A stretch of DNA of 47,373 nucleotides from Sedimenticola sp. (GCA_026984735.1 JALSRN010000057.1:1-47373), one strand, 5' to 3'. Counted from the first letter of the stretch, positions 7,656 through 18,005 are shown. Numbers and translations: made by a program. Notes: generated by a model not told the origin, from the letters alone.

Positions 7656-9417
7656 ACTGAGATTCGATGGCGCGCCGGCCGATCTGGCGGCCGTCGCCCG
7701 CATGACCGAAAGGTTGCGGCCGAGAGGGCCGGACCATGGCGGCAGCTACAGCGACGGCATCCTCGGCTTCGGTCATCGGCGTCTCTCCATCATCGACCTC
7801 TCGGAACGCGCCAATCAGCCCATGGTGGATCAGGAACTGGGGCTGGCGCTGGTCTTCAACGGCACCCTCTACAATTACCCGGAACTTCGTGCCCAACTGC
7901 GGAAAAAAGGGTATCGCTTCTTCTCGGAAGGAGATTCGGAGGTGATCCTCAAGGCCTACCGCGAATGGGGAGAGGCGGCGCCGGAGCGATTCCACGGCAT
8001 GTTCGCCTTCGCCATCTGGGACATGCGGGAACGGACGCTGTTCATGGCGCGCGACCGTTTCGGCATCAAGCCGCTCTACTGGACCCGGAACGGCGATCGT
8101 TTTCGATTCGCCTCCACGGTGCAGGCGTTGCTGGCGGGCGGCGGTGTGGATCCGAGTCTGGATGCAGAGGCGCTGCACTTCCAGTTCACCCTCCATGGGG
8201 TGGTGCCCGCGCCCAAAACGGTGCTGCGCGGCGTGCGCAAGCTGGAACCCGGCCGCTGGATGCGCATCGACGCGCAAGGGCGGGAGCAGAGCGCCCCCTA
8301 TTGGCGACTCGATCTCGAGCCCGCCCAACCGCGCAGCGAGGAGGAGTGGGTGGAAGCGGTGCACGAAGTGCTGCGCAGAGCGGTCCGCCGGCGCAACGAG
8401 ATCGCCGACGTGCCGGTGGGAGTGCTGCTCTCCGGCGGGCTCGACTCCAGCCTGCTGGTGGCCCTTTTGGCGGAACTGGGCAAGGAGAATCTGCACACCT
8501 TCACCATCGGTTTCGAGGATCAGCCGGAAGAGCCTGGAAACGAGTTCGAATATTCCGACCAGGTGGTGGAGCGCTACCGCCCCCTTCACCACAAGTTCCT
8601 GGTTCCCAACAGCGAAGTGCTGACGCGTTTGCCGGAAGCGGTGGACGCCATGGCGGAACCCATGTTCGGGCAGGACGCCGTGGCCTTCTATCTGCTCGCC
8701 GAGCAGGTCTCCAAGGAGATCAAGGTGGTGCAGTCGGGGCAGGGCGCGGACGAGGTGTTCGGAGGCTATTTCTGGTATCCGAGGATCATGGAGGACGGGC
8801 GGGGCAGTTGCGCGGAACGGCTGCGCCGCCACTATTTCGACCGCGAACACCGGGAGTTCCTGAGGATGGTGACCCCGTCGTATCGGGGCGAGGACTACAC
8901 CTACCGCTATGTCGCCAGGCGACTGGAGGAGTTCGACGGCGCGCAATGCATCGATTCGGTGCTGGCGCTGGACGTGACCACCTTCATCGTGGACGATCCC
9001 GTGAAGCGGGTGGACAACATGACCATGGCCTGGGGGTTGGAGGCGCGGGTCCCTTTTCTGGATCACGAACTGGTGGAACTGGCCGCCCGGTGCCCTGCGG
9101 AGATCAAGTTCGAATCGGGCGGCAAGCACCTGCTGAAAAGGGTGGCGCGCGGAAGGGTGCCCGACGCGGTGATCGACCGGCCGAAAGGGTATTTCCCCAT
9201 GCCGGCCTTGAAATATGTCCGCGGGCCTTTTCTGGAGTTCATGCGGGAGGTTCTCGAGTCCCGGGCCTGCAGGGAGCGGGGGCTGTTCGAGCGGGACTAC
9301 ATCGACATGCTGTTGAGCGCGCCGGACATGCACCATACACGCATCCAGGGAAGCAAACTGTGGCAGCTGGCGCTGATGGAGCTGTGGCTGCAACGCAATG
9401 TGGATGGGAATGTGTGA
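7636..9417 (+). CDS. Asparagine synthetase-family amidotransferase, N-acetylglutaminylglutamine amide (NAGGN) type
   Basis: A 593-residue class II glutamine amidotransferase. The N-terminal glutaminase domain starts with the nucleophile Cys2 (MCGICGELRFDG) and contains RGPDHGG, GHRRLSIIDLS and GDSEVILKAY. The synthetase domain has the PP-loop SGGLDSS near residue 267. The segment AVAFYLLAEQVSKEIKVVQS with GQGADEVFGGY and the overall length match the TIGR03104 branch, which amidates N-acetylglutaminylglutamine to the osmoprotectant NAGGN, better than ordinary AsnB. The start ATG lies within the end of the HyuB gene, preceded by GGAAGAG. The usual partner, NAGGN synthase (acetyltransferase/ligase fusion), is not adjacent. 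General asparagine synthesis remains possible. Confidence 0.85.
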   Translation: MCGICGELRFDGAPADLAAVARMTERLRPRGPDHGGSYSDGILGFGHRRLSIIDLSERANQPMVDQELGLALVFNGTLYNYPELRAQLRKKGYRFFSEGDSEVILKAYREWGEAAPERFHGMFAFAIWDMRERTLFMARDRFGIKPLYWTRNGDRFRFASTVQALLAGGGVDPSLDAEALHFQFTLHGVVPAPKTVLRGVRKLEPGRWMRIDAQGREQSAPYWRLDLEPAQPRSEEEWVEAVHEVLRRAVRRRNEIADVPVGVLLSGGLDSSLLVALLAELGKENLHTFTIGFEDQPEEPGNEFEYSDQVVERYRPLHHKFLVPNSEVLTRLPEAVDAMAEPMFGQDAVAFYLLAEQVSKEIKVVQSGQGADEVFGGYFWYPRIMEDGRGSCAERLRRHYFDREHREFLRMVTPSYRGEDYTYRYVARRLEEFDGAQCIDSVLALDVTTFIVDDPVKRVDNMTMAWGLEARVPFLDHELVELAARCPAEIKFESGGKHLLKRVARGRVPDAVIDRPKGYFPMPALKYVRGPFLEFMREVLESRACRERGLFERDYIDMLLSAPDMHHTRIQGSKLWQLALMELWLQRNVDGNV

Positions 9418-9454
9418 ATCGAGAGAAAAGAGCTTCGTTGTAAAAATGTGACAG

Positions 9455-9466
9455 AGTTCATGAACT
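9455..9466. promoter_or_regulatory. 12-bp perfect palindrome upstream of the OmpA-family gene
   Basis: AGTTCATGAACT is a perfect 12-base palindrome lying just upstream of the proposed -35 box. Its position suits a regulator site, but the binding protein is unknown and a 12-base palindrome can occur by chance. Confidence 0.3.
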
Positions 9467-9469
9467 GCT

Positions 9470-9497
9470 TTGTTTTTGCAAATGGGTTGGATATAAT
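9470..9497 (+). promoter_or_regulatory. Sigma-70-type promoter of the OmpA-family gene
   Basis: A perfect TATAAT lies at 9492-9497 with TTGTTT at 9470-9475 and a 16-base spacer, in a locally AT-rich stretch. Transcription would begin near 9504 and leave a leader of about 120 bases before the ATG at 9623. Confidence 0.55.
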
Positions 9498-9622
9498 CGC
9501 GAGTCAAGCATGTTTGTATAGGTGGGGTCTGCGAGAGCGTCAACCGGCAGTCCTCAGAGTGCGCGGAACATCCAACGGGTGCTTCAATCAGGAAACCAAC
9601 GGTAAATTGCAGGAGACAATTG

Positions 9623-10285
9623 ATGAAAAAAGGTAACAAGAACTTCATTCCCATGGTGGCTGCCGCTGCTTTGATCCTGGGTAGCAGTGCAGCCATGGCG
9701 GGCAACATGGGATACGCTGCCGACAGCGTGAAAGACGTGGTCATGAGCGGCGCCGGCGAGTGCTGGAGAAGTGTGGACGGACCCATGATGCCACCCGTGG
9801 AGAAGTGTGGCGATGCCATGCCGAAGGCCGAAGAGCAGAAGATGACGGATGGTGACGACGACAACGACGGCGTGCCCAACAGCCGCGACGCTTGCCCCAA
9901 CACCCGGGCTGGTGCCACGGTTGATTCGGACGGCTGCGAGATCGTCGAGAACCTCACCATCAACCTGGTGGTGGACGAATTCGACTTCGACAGCGCCAAG
10001 CTCAAGCCCGAGATGAAACAGGCGTTGCGTGACCTGGCCGAAAAGATCAAGGCCAGCCCCGGCCACGAGAAACTCACCATCATCGGCTACACCGACAGCA
10101 CCGGCCCGGCCGAGTACAACCAGAAACTCTCCAAGCGCCGGGCCGAGGCGGCGGCCGAGTACCTGCGGTCGCTGGGCATCGACGACATCACCACCGAAGG
10201 TCGTGGCGAGTCGGATCCCATCGCCGACAACAGCACGCGCGAGGGCCGCGCCAAGAACCGTCGCATCGAAGTGCGCACGCACTGA
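9623..10285 (+). CDS. OmpA-family protein with TSP3-type calcium-binding repeat
   Basis: A 220-residue exported protein. It has a signal peptide (MKKGNKNFIPMVAAAALILG, cleavage after AMA), a short linker with two cysteines, an Asp-rich thrombospondin-3-like calcium loop (DGDDDNDGVPNSRDACPNT), and a C-terminal OmpA-like peptidoglycan-binding domain from about residue 110 (DSAKLKP, GYTDSTGPAEYNQKLSKRRA, GRGESDPIADN, RRIEV). No eight-stranded barrel precedes it, so it is a periplasmic or outer-membrane-associated cell-wall anchor, not a porin. The start is the ATG at 9623, preceded by AGGAGA. A separate promoter and a strong terminator make it a single-gene transcript. Confidence 0.92.
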   Translation: MKKGNKNFIPMVAAAALILGSSAAMAGNMGYAADSVKDVVMSGAGECWRSVDGPMMPPVEKCGDAMPKAEEQKMTDGDDDNDGVPNSRDACPNTRAGATVDSDGCEIVENLTINLVVDEFDFDSAKLKPEMKQALRDLAEKIKASPGHEKLTIIGYTDSTGPAEYNQKLSKRRAEAAAEYLRSLGIDDITTEGRGESDPIADNSTREGRAKNRRIEVRTH

Positions 10286-10323
10286 TTCGGCGTTTCGGAG
10301 AAGCCTTCCAAAGGAAGGCGGAG

Positions 10324-10349
10324 AAACCGGCGCTTCGGCGCCGGTTTTT
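10324..10349 (+). terminator. Intrinsic terminator of the OmpA-family gene
   Basis: The stem ACCGGCGC/GCGCCGGT closed by a stable TTCG tetraloop is followed by TTTT. A smaller hairpin, GCCTTCC/GGAAGGC with an AAA loop, precedes it at 10303-10319. Confidence 0.9.
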
Positions 10350-10357
10350 CATATTTC

Positions 10358-10405
10358 TTGTCTGAAAAGCGCGGATCGGCTAAAAGGCGGCCAACCCGGT
10401 AGAAT
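10358..10405 (+). promoter_or_regulatory. Possible thrS promoter region
   Basis: TTGTCT at 10358-10363 and TAAAAG at 10381-10386 are 17 bases apart, a moderate sigma-70 match. A second -10-like TAGAAT lies at 10400-10405 but has no clear -35. One of these probably starts the thrS transcript. Confidence 0.35.
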
Positions 10406-10461
10406 ACGCGCCCACAGGAATTCACGTGGCCTTTGGTAGCGGCCACCACTGAGGAGTCATC

Positions 10462-12372
10462 ATGCCCACCATCACTCTTCCCGACGGTTCCCACCGCAGT
10501 TACGATCACCCCGTCACCCCGGCCGAGATCGCCGCGGACATCGGTCCGGGCTTGGCGCGTGCCATGTTGGCCGCCAAAGTCGACGGCCGGCTGGTGGATG
10601 CCGACCGCCCCATCGACCACGATGCCCAGGTGGCCATCGTCACCGATCGGGACGAGGAGGCGCTGGAGCTGATCCGCCACGATGCCGCCCACGTCATGGC
10701 GCAGGCGGTGCAGGAGCTCTATCCCGGCACCCAGGTAACCATCGGTCCCGCCATCGAGGACGGTTTCTATTACGACTTTGCGAGGGACGAACCTTTCACT
10801 CCCGAGGATTTGCAGAAGATCGAGGAGCGCATGCGCGAGATCGTCGGCCGCGACCTGCCCATTCGGCGGGAAGTGTGGGGCCGCGAAGAGGCGAAGAAGG
10901 TCTTTTCGGAACTGGGCGAGCACTACAAGGTGGAGATCATCGACTCCATTCCCGAGGACGAGCCCATCACCATCTATCGCCAGGGCGACTGGTTCGACGT
11001 CTGCCGCGGACCGCATCTGCCGAGCACCGGCAAGCTGCCCAAGGCCTTCAAGTTGACGAAACTGGCTGGCGCCTATTGGCGGGGCGACTCCAACAACGAA
11101 ATGCTGCAGCGGATCTACGGCACCGCCTGGCGCAACAAAAAGGAGCTCAAGGCCTATCTGCATCGTCTGCAAGAGGCTGAGAAGCGCGACCATCGCAAGA
11201 TCGGCAAGGCGCTGGATCTCTTCCACACCCAGGAAGAGGCGCCAGGGATGGTCTTCTGGCACGACAAAGGGTGGCGGATCTACCTCGCCGTGCAGGAGTA
11301 TGTGCGCTCCAAGCTGCGCGAACACGGCTATCAGGAGGTGCACACGCCGGAGATCATCGATCGTACGCTCTGGGAGAAGTCGGGCCATTGGGAGAAGTTC
11401 GGCGACATGATCTTCACCACCCACTCGGAGAACCGGGATTACGCCATCAAGCCGATGAACTGCCCCGCCCACGTGCAGATCTACAATCGCGGGCTGCGCA
11501 GCTACCGCGACCTGCCGTTGCGTCTTGCCGAATTCGGCTCCTGCCATCGCAACGAGCCCTCGGGCACCTTGCACGGGCTGATGCGGGTGCGCAACTTCGT
11601 CCAGGACGATGCCCACATCTTCTGCACCGAAGAGCAGATCCTCGGCGAGGTCTCCGCCTTCATCGACTTGCTCTTCGAGGTGTACCGCGACTTCGGTTTC
11701 GACGAGGTGCTCATCAAGCTCTCCACCCGTCCCGAACAGCGGGTGGGCAGCGATGCTCTTTGGGACAAGGCCGAGAAGGCGTTGGCCGACGCGCTGGACC
11801 ACAAAGGGCTGGAGTGGGAGCTGCAGCCGGGAGAGGGCGCGTTCTATGGCCCCAAGATCGAGTTTTCCCTCAAAGACTGCCTGGGCCGGGTCTGGCAGCT
11901 CGGCACCATCCAGCTCGACTTCTCCATGCCGGAGCGCCTCGGGGCTCACTACGTCGCCGAGGACAACAGCAAGCAGGTGCCGGTGATGCTGCACCGTGCC
12001 GTTCTCGGTTCCCTGGAGCGTTTCATCGGCATTCTTCTCGAGCACTATGCCGGCGCTCTTCCGGTGTGGCTCTCTCCGGTGCAGGCGGTGGTGATGAACA
12101 TCACCGACAAACAGGCTTCCTATGCGCGGGAAGTGGTCGAAAAGCTGGAAAAACAGGGCTTTCGCGTGCAAGCCGACTTGAGAAACGAAAAGATCGGCTT
12201 TAAAATCCGCGAGCACACTCTGCAGCGCGTTCCCTACCTTTTGGTGGTCGGGGACCGCGAGGTGGCGGAGAGGACCGTCGCCGTGCGCACCCGCGGCGGC
12301 GACGATCTTGGAGCCTTGTCCCTGGACGCGTTCACCGAACGTTTGGAAAGCGACTTGGCGGAACGCAAATGA
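10462..12372 (+). CDS. thrS: Threonine--tRNA ligase
   Basis: A 636-residue class II synthetase of normal length. An N-terminal TGS domain (about residues 1-60) is followed by the editing domain with [12 protein letters not shown] and the [12 protein letters not shown] block, the catalytic core with the zinc-ligand Cys334 in KPMNCPAH, motif 2 ([20 protein letters not shown]), and a C-terminal anticodon-binding domain ([10 protein letters not shown] onwards). It charges tRNA-Thr. ATG at 10462 is preceded by GAGGAG. It heads the classical thrS-infC-rpmI-rplT-pheST-ihfA block. E. coli thrS represses its own translation through a leader structure; I did not identify an equivalent here. Confidence 0.98.
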   Translation: MPTITLPDGSHRSYDHPVTPAEIAADIGPGLARAMLAAKVDGRLVDADRPIDHDAQVAIVTDRDEEALELIRHDAAHVMAQAVQELYPGTQVTIGPAIEDGFYYDFARDEPFTPEDLQKIEERMREIVGRDLPIRREVWGREEAKKVFSELGEHYKVEIIDSIPEDEPITIYRQGDWFDVCRGPHLPSTGKLPKAFKLTKLAGAYWRGDSNNEMLQRIYGTAWRNKKELKAYLHRLQEAEKRDHRKIGKALDLFHTQEEAPGMVFWHDKGWRIYLAVQEYVRSKLREHGYQEVHTPEIIDRTLWEKSGHWEKFGDMIFTTHSENRDYAIKPMNCPAHVQIYNRGLRSYRDLPLRLAEFGSCHRNEPSGTLHGLMRVRNFVQDDAHIFCTEEQILGEVSAFIDLLFEVYRDFGFDEVLIKLSTRPEQRVGSDALWDKAEKALADALDHKGLEWELQPGEGAFYGPKIEFSLKDCLGRVWQLGTIQLDFSMPERLGAHYVAEDNSKQVPVMLHRAVLGSLERFIGILLEHYAGALPVWLSPVQAVVMNITDKQASYAREVVEKLEKQGFRVQADLRNEKIGFKIREHTLQRVPYLLVVGDREVAERTVAVRTRGGDDLGALSLDAFTERLESDLAERK

Positions 12373-12382
12373 TCCCTCGCAG

Positions 12383-12402
12383 CTTCCAGCCGTGGCTGGA
12401 AG
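12383..12402 (+). other. Perfect hairpin between thrS and infC
   Basis: CTTCCAGCC and GGCTGGAAG form a nine-base perfect stem with a two-base GT turn, 11 bases after the thrS stop. It is not followed by a T-run, so it does not look like a terminator. It may protect or process the mRNA. Confidence 0.5.
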
Positions 12403-12440
12403 GCGGGGGGTCGTTATCGTAAAAGAAGAGGAATCCCGAC

Positions 12441-12962
12441 ATAGCCAAACAAGAGAAAAGGAACCGCCTGAACGATGAGATCACCGCTCCCCAGGTGCGG
12501 CTCATCGGCGAAGATGGTCAACAAGTGGGAATCGTCTCCCTGGAGGAGGCGCAGGCGGTGGCCGACGAGGCCGATCTCGATCTGGTGGAGATCGTGCCCA
12601 ATGCCGAGCCGCCGGTCTGCCGCATCATGGACTACGGCAAGTTCGTCTTCGAACAGAAGAAGCAGAAACAGGCGGCGCGCAAGAAGCAGAAGCAGGTGCA
12701 GGTGAAGGAGGTCAAGTTCCGGCCCCACACCGACGTCGGCGACTACAACATCAAATTGCGCAATTTGCGAAGATTCCTCGAAAACGGCGACAAGGCGAAG
12801 GTGACCATGCGCTTCCGTGGGCGGGAGCATGCCCACCGCGAGCTGGGCCTGGCGGTGTTGGAGCGCATCGAAAAGGATCTCGAGGAGATCGCCCAGGTGG
12901 AGCAGCGTCCGGCGATGGAAGGTCGCCAGATGGTGATGGTGCTGGCACCGAAAAAGAAGTGA
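12441..12962 (+). CDS. infC: Translation initiation factor IF-3, probable ATA start codon
   Basis: IF-3 of 173 residues if it begins at ATA 12441. The expected N-terminal domain is [19 protein letters not shown], followed by the basic linker [15 protein letters not shown] and the C-terminal domain ([17 protein letters not shown]). No ATG, TTG or CTG offers a full-length start: an in-frame TAA lies at 12420 and the first standard initiator, GTG 12495, would delete the conserved NRLNDEI segment. AAGAGGAA at 12426-12433 is well spaced for ATA. infC genes commonly use AUU or other non-standard codons because IF-3 discriminates against them, which gives autoregulation; an AUA start fits that logic. 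Prevents premature subunit joining and checks initiator codons. Confidence 0.93.
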   Translation: MAKQEKRNRLNDEITAPQVRLIGEDGQQVGIVSLEEAQAVADEADLDLVEIVPNAEPPVCRIMDYGKFVFEQKKQKQAARKKQKQVQVKEVKFRPHTDVGDYNIKLRNLRRFLENGDKAKVTMRFRGREHAHRELGLAVLERIEKDLEEIAQVEQRPAMEGRQMVMVLAPKKK

Positions 12963-13040
12963 TTTATCGCGAGCGGCCGGGCCGAAGGCATTGCCTGGGT
13001 CGCTCTTTCATCCATCCTAGAGTTCGATCGGGAGAGAAAA

Positions 13041-13235
13041 ATGCCGAAGATCAAAACCAATCGGGGCGCGGCCAAGCGGTTCAAGAAGACCGCCGGCGGC
13101 TTCAAGCGCAACCAGTCCCACCGTCGTCACATCCTGACGAAGAAGAGTCCCAAACGGAAGCGCCAGCTGCGCACGCCGGCCATGCTGCACAAGGCCGACG
13201 TGAAGGCGGCCCGCCGCATGATTCCGTATGCCTGA
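13041..13235 (+). CDS. rpmI: 50S ribosomal protein L35
   Basis: A 64-residue basic protein of exactly the family length, starting [17 protein letters not shown] and containing [23 protein letters not shown] 13041 is preceded by GGGAGAG. It is the middle gene of the infC-rpmI-rplT operon; in E. coli L20 represses rpmI and rplT translation, which may apply here. Confidence 0.98.
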   Translation: MPKIKTNRGAAKRFKKTAGGFKRNQSHRRHILTKKSPKRKRQLRTPAMLHKADVKAARRMIPYA

Positions 13236-13262
13236 TTCGAACTTCGTCGGAGGAGAAAAGCC

Positions 13263-13622
13263 ATGCCCCGAGTGAAACGTGGAGTGACGGCGCACAAGCG
13301 CCACAAGAAGGTTCTCAAACAGGCCAAGGGCTACTACGGCGCCCGCAGCAAGGTCTATCGCGTCGCCAAGCAGGCGGTGATCAAGGCGGGCCAGTACGCC
13401 TATCGCGACCGCCGCCAGCGCAAGCGCCAGTTCCGCGCCCTATGGATCCAACGCATCAACGCGGCGGCGCGGATGAACGATCTCTCCTACAGCCGGTTCA
13501 TGAACGGCCTGAAGAAGGCGGGGATCGAGATCGACCGCAAGATGCTGGCGGACCTCGCGGTACACGACATGCCGACCTTTAGCCAGCTCGCAGAAAAGGC
13601 CAAGGCCGCTCTCGCGAGTTGA
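13263..13622 (+). CDS. rplT: 50S ribosomal protein L20
   Basis: A 119-residue primary 23S rRNA-binding protein with the typical opening [19 protein letters not shown] and the [11 protein letters not shown] and [16 protein letters not shown] blocks. The start is preceded by GGAGGAG. It assembles early in the large subunit and, in E. coli, is the autogenous repressor of its operon. A terminator-like hairpin follows before pheS. Confidence 0.98.
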   Translation: MPRVKRGVTAHKRHKKVLKQAKGYYGARSKVYRVAKQAVIKAGQYAYRDRRQRKRQFRALWIQRINAAARMNDLSYSRFMNGLKKAGIEIDRKMLADLAVHDMPTFSQLAEKAKAALAS

Positions 13623-13670
13623 TCGGAGGCCGTCTTCGGACGGTTGCTGAACAGGGCGCCCGGCCCGTGA

Positions 13671-14753
<1,083 letters not shown>

Positions 14754-14855
14754 CTGGAGAACGCCAAGGCGCTGGCGGCGGGGGCGCCGCTCGGCTCGAA
14801 GGCGCGGCTTCTCGCGCCCGTGCGACCTAAACGAACAGAAACAAGGAACAACGAC

Positions 14856-17234
14856 ATGCAATTCAGTGAAGCCTGGCTGCGCGATTGGGTGGATCCCGGC
14901 GTGCCCGTGAACGAGCTGGCCGACGCCTTGAGCATGGCCGGTCTGGAGGTGGACGGCGTGGAGCCCGCGGCTCCCGCTTTCAGCGGCGTGGTGGTGGGCG
15001 AGGTGCTCTCCTGCGAGCGTCATCCCGACGCCGACAAGCTCTCCGTATGCCGAGTGAATCTGGGCGAGAAGGAAGCGGTGCAGATCGTCTGCGGCGCGAA
15101 GAACGTGGCCGGCGGTATGAAGGTGCCGGTGGCCCGTGTGGGCGCCGTGCTGCCGGGGGACTTCAAGATCAAGAAGGCGAAGCTGCGTGGGGTGGAGTCC
15201 TTCGGCATGATCTGTTCGGCCGCGGAGCTGGGGTTGGCCGAGAGCTCCGATGGCATCATGCCGCTGCCCGCCGACGCGCCGGTGGGAGAGGATTTTCGCC
15301 GCTGGCTGCAGCTCGACGACCACATCATCGACCTGGACCTCACCCCTGACCGGGGAGACTGCCTCAGCATCGCCGGCATCGCCCGCGAGGTTGGGGTGAT
15401 CTTTCGCAAGCCGGTCACCCAGTGGCGGATCGAGGCCGTGCCGGCTGCCGTCGGGGCGCGGGTGGAGGTGAAACTGGAAAGTCCCGAAGCCTGTCCGCGG
15501 TACGCCTGCCGGGTGGTGAAGGGGATCGATCCGTCCGCGGAAACGCCCTTGTGGATGAAGGAACGGCTGCGGCGCAGCGGCCTGCGGTCCATCAGCCCGG
15601 TGGTGGATGTCACCAATTTCGTCATGCTGGAGCTGGGACAGCCCATGCACGGTTTCGATCTGGAGAAGATCGAGGGGGGAATCCAGGTGCGCATGGCGGA
15701 GCCCGGCGAGAGGCTGGAGCTGCTGGATGGCGGGGAGGTGGAGTTGCGAGCCGACACGCTCGTCATCGCCGACGACGCCCGGCCCCTGGCGCTGGCCGGG
15801 ATCATGGGCGGCCAGGCGTCCGCGGTGACGGAGCGGACGCGCCATATCCTCTTCGAGTCGGCCTTCTTTCAACCCACCGCCATCATCGGCCGGGCGCGGG
15901 CCTACGGCCTGCACACCGACTCCTCCCACCGCTTCGAGCGGGGCGTGGATCCCCAGCTCGCGGCGACCGCGCTGGAGCGGGCCACCGAACTGCTGATCTC
16001 CATCGCCGGCGGCGAGGCGGGGCCGGTGGTGGACGTGGTGGACCAGAACCACCTGCCGCGACCGCCCCGCGTGGTTTTGCGCCGGGAGCGGGTCTCCCGG
16101 CTGTTGGGGGTGGAGATCGCTCCGCAGGAGATCGAAGAGATCCTGGAGCGTCTCGGCATGGAGGTGGAAGAGACCGGCGGTGGCTGGTCGGTGACGCCCC
16201 CCAGCGCCCGTTTCGACATCGCCATCGAGGCGGACCTGATCGAAGAGGTCGGGCGCATCTACGGCTATGCCCGGATCCCCGAGAACCGCTCATTGGCACC
16301 GGTGAGCGTGCAGGCAAGGCCGGAAGCGGCTTTCCGCCTAGAGCGGGCCAAAGCCCTGCTGGTGGATCTGGGGCTGCACGAAGCGATCACCTACAGCTTC
16401 ATCAGCCCCGCTCTGGCTTCTCTCTTGACGCCGGAGGAGATCCCCATCCGCCTGGCCAATCCCATCTCCGAGGAGATGTCGGTGATGCGCGCCAGCCTCT
16501 GGCCCGGCCTGCTCTCCACCCTGCGCTACAATCTCGCCCGGCAGCAGGATCGGGTGAGGCTCTTCGAAGCGGGGCAGGTGTTCCGTCGGCGGGGCGACGA
16601 GATCGAGCAGCCGGCCATGCTCGGCGGCCTGCTCTATGGCGGCAATCTGCCCGAGCAGTGGGCGGAGAAGCCGCGCAAACTCGATTTCTACGATCTGAAG
16701 GGCGTGGTGGAGGCGGTGCTCGCGCTGGTGGACGAAAGAGAGTCTTTCGCTTTCAGGCCGGTGGAGGATCCAGCGTTGCATCCCGGCCAGGCGGCGGTGG
16801 TTCTGCGCCACGGGCGGGAGGTGGGGCGGCTCGGTCTGCTCCATCCGGCGCGGCAGAAGGAACTCGACGTTCCCGGCGACGTGTGGTTGTTCCAGCTCGA
16901 GCTGGCGGCGCTCGAGAAGGGGCGGTTGCCGGCGTTCCGGCCCGTCTCCCGCTTTCCCTCCATCCGCCGGGATCTGGCGCTGTTGGTGGATCGCGAGATC
17001 AGCTGGTCCGAGGTGGAAGCGTGCGCCCGGGCGGCGGCGCCGGAAATCGTGCGGGAAATCCGCCTCTTCGACGTCTATACTGGGGAAAATATAGACGCAG
17101 GTCTAAAAAGCCTTGCTTTGAGCTTGATTTTACAGGACTATTCCCACACTCTTACGGACGAAGAGACGGAACGGGCGGTGGAGGCGGTGCGCAAGGCACT
17201 GGAAACCGGATTGTCGGCCAAGTTACGGGATTGA
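14856..17234 (+). CDS. pheT: Phenylalanine--tRNA ligase beta subunit
   Basis: A 792-residue subunit with all family domains in order: N-terminal domain (MQFSEAWLRDWVDP), the OB-fold tRNA-binding domain (VGEVLSCERHPDADKLSVC), B3/4 editing domain (YACRVVKGIDPS, then DSSHRFERGVDP), B5, the catalytic-like fold (HEAITYSFISPAL) and a C-terminal FDX-ACB domain (FRPVSRFPSIRRDLALLVD). ATG at 14856 gives the expected N terminus and is preceded by AAGGA; an in-frame start at 14820 is less likely. It lies about 100 bases after pheS and is followed directly by ihfA. Confidence 0.98.
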   Translation: MQFSEAWLRDWVDPGVPVNELADALSMAGLEVDGVEPAAPAFSGVVVGEVLSCERHPDADKLSVCRVNLGEKEAVQIVCGAKNVAGGMKVPVARVGAVLPGDFKIKKAKLRGVESFGMICSAAELGLAESSDGIMPLPADAPVGEDFRRWLQLDDHIIDLDLTPDRGDCLSIAGIAREVGVIFRKPVTQWRIEAVPAAVGARVEVKLESPEACPRYACRVVKGIDPSAETPLWMKERLRRSGLRSISPVVDVTNFVMLELGQPMHGFDLEKIEGGIQVRMAEPGERLELLDGGEVELRADTLVIADDARPLALAGIMGGQASAVTERTRHILFESAFFQPTAIIGRARAYGLHTDSSHRFERGVDPQLAATALERATELLISIAGGEAGPVVDVVDQNHLPRPPRVVLRRERVSRLLGVEIAPQEIEEILERLGMEVEETGGGWSVTPPSARFDIAIEADLIEEVGRIYGYARIPENRSLAPVSVQARPEAAFRLERAKALLVDLGLHEAITYSFISPALASLLTPEEIPIRLANPISEEMSVMRASLWPGLLSTLRYNLARQQDRVRLFEAGQVFRRRGDEIEQPAMLGGLLYGGNLPEQWAEKPRKLDFYDLKGVVEAVLALVDERESFAFRPVEDPALHPGQAAVVLRHGREVGRLGLLHPARQKELDVPGDVWLFQLELAALEKGRLPAFRPVSRFPSIRRDLALLVDREISWSEVEACARAAAPEIVREIRLFDVYTGENIDAGLKSLALSLILQDYSHTLTDEETERAVEAVRKALETGLSAKLRD

Positions 17235-17240
17235 GTGAAG

Positions 17241-17543
17241 ATGTCACTGACCAAGGCGAAGTTGGCGGAAGCCCTGTTCGAGGAGCTGGGGTTGAACAAG
17301 CGCGAGGCGAAGGAGCTGGTGGAGCTCTTTTTCGAGGAGATTCGCGGGGCGTTGGAGAACGGCCAGCAGGTGAAACTCTCGGGATTCGGCAATTTCGACC
17401 TGCGCGAGAAGAACGCCCGGCCGGGAAGGAACCCGAAAACGGGCGAAGAGATCATGGTGAGTGCGCGGCGTGTCGTCACTTTCCGTCCCGGACAAAAACT
17501 CAAATCGAGGGTGGAGACCTATGCTGGACCCGAACAGCAGTAA
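17241..17543 (+). CDS. ihfA: Integration host factor alpha subunit
   Basis: A 100-residue HU/IHF-family DNA-bending protein. The segment [19 protein letters not shown], the beta-arm [20 protein letters not shown] with the intercalating proline, and [13 protein letters not shown] identify the alpha subunit. ATG 17241 is six bases after the pheT stop region; a GTG at 17235 would add two residues but does not match the family start. The pheT-ihfA arrangement is the normal gammaproteobacterial one. It acts with IHF-beta in nucleoid structure, recombination and transcription. Confidence 0.97.
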   Translation: MSLTKAKLAEALFEELGLNKREAKELVELFFEEIRGALENGQQVKLSGFGNFDLREKNARPGRNPKTGEEIMVSARRVVTFRPGQKLKSRVETYAGPEQQ

Positions 17544-17877
17544 CGTGGAACTGCCGCCCATTCCCGGCAAACGCTATTTCACCATCGGCGAGGTGAGCGA
17601 GCTGTGTCAGGTGAAGCCCCATGTTCTGCGCTATTGGGAGCAGGAGTTTCCTCAGCTCAAGCCGGTGAAGCGGCGGGGCAACCGCCGCTACTACCAACGC
17701 CATGACGTGATCATGATCCGGCAGATCCGCAGCCTGCTCTATGAGCAGGGCTTCACCATACACGGGGCCCGCCAGAAGTTGGAAGGGGAGGATGCCCAGC
17801 AGGACAAGACGCAGACCCAGCAGCTCATCCGTCAGCTGGTGACGGAGCTGGAAGAGGTGGCGCGGATTCTCCGGTGA
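17521..17877 (+). CDS. MerR-family transcriptional regulator
   Basis: A 118-residue protein with an N-terminal MerR helix-turn-helix and wing ([20 protein letters not shown], then [18 protein letters not shown]), followed by a short helical C-terminal tail. No effector-binding cysteines or sensory domain are visible. The ATG at 17521 overlaps the end of ihfA by 23 bases. This small MerR gene downstream of ihfA is a recurrent gammaproteobacterial pairing of unknown target. Confidence 0.93.
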   Translation: MLDPNSSNVELPPIPGKRYFTIGEVSELCQVKPHVLRYWEQEFPQLKPVKRRGNRRYYQRHDVIMIRQIRSLLYEQGFTIHGARQKLEGEDAQQDKTQTQQLIRQLVTELEEVARILR

Positions 17878-17918
17878 TTGACAAGCGCCCGCCTTGCGCC
17901 TAACATTCCGGCTCCTTT

Positions 17919-17995
17919 CGGAGCGTAGCGCAGCCTGGTAGCGCACCACAATGGGGTTGTGGGGGTCGGAGGTTCGAATCCTCTCGCTCCGACCA
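17919..17995 (+). tRNA. tRNA-Pro(GGG)
   Basis: A complete 77-base tRNA with encoded CCA. The acceptor CGGAGCG pairs with CGCTCCG, the D-arm is GCGCAGCCTGGTAGCGC, the anticodon stem CCACA/TGTGG encloses loop ATGGGGT with anticodon GGG at 17953-17955, and the T-arm contains GGTTCGAATCC. Confidence 0.98.
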
Positions 17996-18005
17996 AGACT
18001 TTCGA

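Noticed and set aside
5946-7703. Long open frame antisense to the HyuB gene
   Set aside because: Typical high-GC mirror of a strong coding gene; no family resemblance, Arg/His-rich composition, and a start without ribosome binding site. The same reasoning applies to 7525-10083, 10087-12216, 13440-16052 (minus) and 2694-3401, 3663-4877 (plus).
9448-9636. 62-codon open frame before the OmpA-family gene
   Set aside because: It overlaps the promoter and leader, has no ribosome binding site and no recognisable features.
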